Positions 5,800 to 6,782 of a stretch of 6,782 bases of DNA are shown piece after piece. This DNA comes from an uncultured Chlorobiales bacterium (GTDB lineage: Bacteria > Bacteroidota > Chlorobiia > Chlorobiales > Thermochlorobacteraceae). The stretch lies in contig CALGMC010000252.1 of the NCBI GenBank assembly GCA_937959145.1, positions 1-6,782 of the forward strand. The letters are read 5' to 3'. Positions within the stretch are counted from its first letter, which is position 1; the number at the start of each line of letters is the position of its first letter. Below the pieces are notes generated by a model that saw nothing but the letters and a program-made list of their open reading frames with translations, was not told the DNA's origin and made no database searches. Both the position numbers and the translations under genes were made by a program.

Positions 5800-6782
5800 G
5801 CCTTTCGGAGCGCGCAGATGCATGCTACATCGACAATATCGCTCGGTTTTGCGCCGCGCGAAAGGTCGTTCATCGGCTTTGCAAGTCCTTGAATAATTGG
5901 ACCGAGTGCGGTTGCTCCGCCAAGCCGCTCGGTGATTTTGTAAGCGATATTCCCCGCGTCTAAATTCGGGAAAATATACACGTTTGCTCTTCCTGCCACC
6001 TGACTTCCCTTCGCTTTTCGTTCGCCCACGCTTGGCACAAATGCGGCATCAAATTGCAATTCACCATCAATTTTGAGGTCCGGACGCTTGGCACGTGCAA
6101 GTTCGGTAGCACGAATCACTTTTTCAACCGATTCGTGCTTCGCGCTCCCTTTGGTTGAAAATGAAAGCATCGCGATAATCGGCTCTTCTTCCGTCAAAGC
6201 ACGGTGCGATTCTGCGCTGGTGATAGCAATATCAGCAAGTTCTTCGGCAGAGGGATACGGCACGACACCGCAGTCGGCAAATGTAAAAACTTTATCGGGA
6301 GCAGTTAAATGATTTTCAGGAAACGCCATTAGAAAGTAACTGGAAACTAATTGGGTTTGCGACTTCTCTACTCCGATAATCTGAATCCCAGCACGGAGCA
6401 CATCGGCTGTTGAAGATACTGCTCCTGCCACGCATCCATCGGCTTCGCCGCGGCGCACCATCATAGCGGCAAAAAACAGCGGATTCTCCATCACTTTTTT
6501 GGCAACATCATAACTTGCTCCCTTGGCTTTGCGCAAATTGTAATACTCGCTGACATAGTCCGAAAGTCTTTCAGAGCGCAGATGGTCAATCACACGCACT
6601 TTGGTGCTCGGAAAAGACAATCCAAGCGCATCAAATTGCCGCTGAATCTGCTCATGATTGCCAATTAAAATCGGCTTCAATAAATCTTCCTGAACAATCT
6701 CATCAACGGCTTTTATAGTCCGTTCATCGCTTGATTCAGGGAAAATAATCGTTGCCTTTTTGGCTTTTGCTTTAAGCCTTAT
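5796..6782 (-). CDS. pta: Phosphate acetyltransferase, 5' end just outside window
   Basis: Interconverts acetyl-CoA plus phosphate and acetyl phosphate plus CoA; usually paired with acetate kinase, which is not in this window. The frame is open to the right edge and gives 328 residues. Family members are about 325-335 long, so only a few N-terminal residues are missing. The edge sequence already shows the N-terminal family block ATIIFPESSDERT. A TTG at 6680 is internal, not the start. Further blocks: GAVSSTADVLRAGIQIIG, FADCGVVPYPSAEELADIA, IDGELQFDAAFVP, IFPNLDAGNIAYKI. Near the C-terminus, NDLSRGAKPSDIV keeps the Ser-Arg and the Asp seven residues after the Ser that are catalytic in the Methanosarcina thermophila enzyme. 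This is the short, single-domain form without the extra N-terminal domains of E. coli Pta. The stop overlaps the convergent barrel gene by 4 bases. Confidence 0.96.
   Translation of the reverse strand: MRLKAKAKKATIIFPESSDERTIKAVDEIVQEDLLKPILIGNHEQIQRQFDALGLSFPSTKVRVIDHLRSERLSDYVSEYYNLRKAKGASYDVAKKVMENPLFFAAMMVRRGEADGCVAGAVSSTADVLRAGIQIIGVEKSQTQLVSSYFLMAFPENHLTAPDKVFTFADCGVVPYPSAEELADIAITSAESHRALTEEEPIIAMLSFSTKGSAKHESVEKVIRATELARAKRPDLKIDGELQFDAAFVPSVGERKAKGSQVAGRANVYIFPNLDAGNIAYKITERLGGATALGPIIQGLAKPMNDLSRGAKPSDIVDVACICALRKA

Noticed and set aside
5801..5865. Inverted repeat CCTTTCG / CGAAAGG after the barrel gene, as a terminator
   Set aside because: The arms are 7 bp with a loop of about 50 bases, no T tract follows, and it lies in pta coding sequence.
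6678..6680. TTG as the pta start
   Set aside because: The frame continues upstream through the conserved Pta block FPESSDERT to the window edge, so the TTG is an internal Leu codon.

Overview
The window reads as bacterial chromosome of moderate GC. It encodes a signal-peptide-bearing predicted beta-barrel protein, so the host is Gram-negative. Weak or absent Shine-Dalgarno sequences and the protein style (LipA, E2, chalcone-synthase-like PKS, small outer-membrane barrel) suggest the Bacteroidota/Chlorobiota group, perhaps a Chloroherpeton- or Ignavibacteria-like lineage. That placement is by feel for the families; no database search was made. I saw no tRNA, rRNA, CRISPR array, insertion sequence or phage gene.

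Left third (1-2225, all minus strand): a lipoate/2-oxoacid dehydrogenase block. Transcription runs right to left from an E2 acyltransferase with one lipoyl domain, through a small DUF4259 protein, to a good intrinsic terminator. Beyond it lies lipoyl synthase LipA (C-terminal part outside the window), which has a candidate promoter of its own. LipA would make the cofactor carried on E2 Lys44. No E1 or E3 gene is adjacent.

Middle (2365-5048, plus strand): a tightly packed four-gene run read divergently from E2 across a 139-bp intergenic region. It encodes a type III polyketide synthase with an intact Cys-His-Asn triad, an ICMT-family membrane methyltransferase (4-base ATGA overlap with the PKS), an unrecognised Phe-rich membrane protein of 102 residues (20-base overlap) and a nitroreductase-family flavoprotein (2-base gap). 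The first two resemble the Bacillus BpsA/BpsB pair, which makes alkylpyrones and their methyl ethers. The last two have no place in that known pathway, so this is the most likely site of an undescribed small biosynthetic system, probably for a membrane-associated polyketide lipid.

Right (5107-6782): a predicted outer-membrane barrel protein on the plus strand meets phosphate acetyltransferase (pta, minus strand, start just outside the window). The two genes converge and share the bases TTAA for both stop codons, leaving no intergenic terminator. E2 (acyl-CoA formation) and Pta (acetyl-CoA/acetyl phosphate) flank the polyketide operon. A metabolic link through acyl-CoA supply is possible, but it rests only on proximity.
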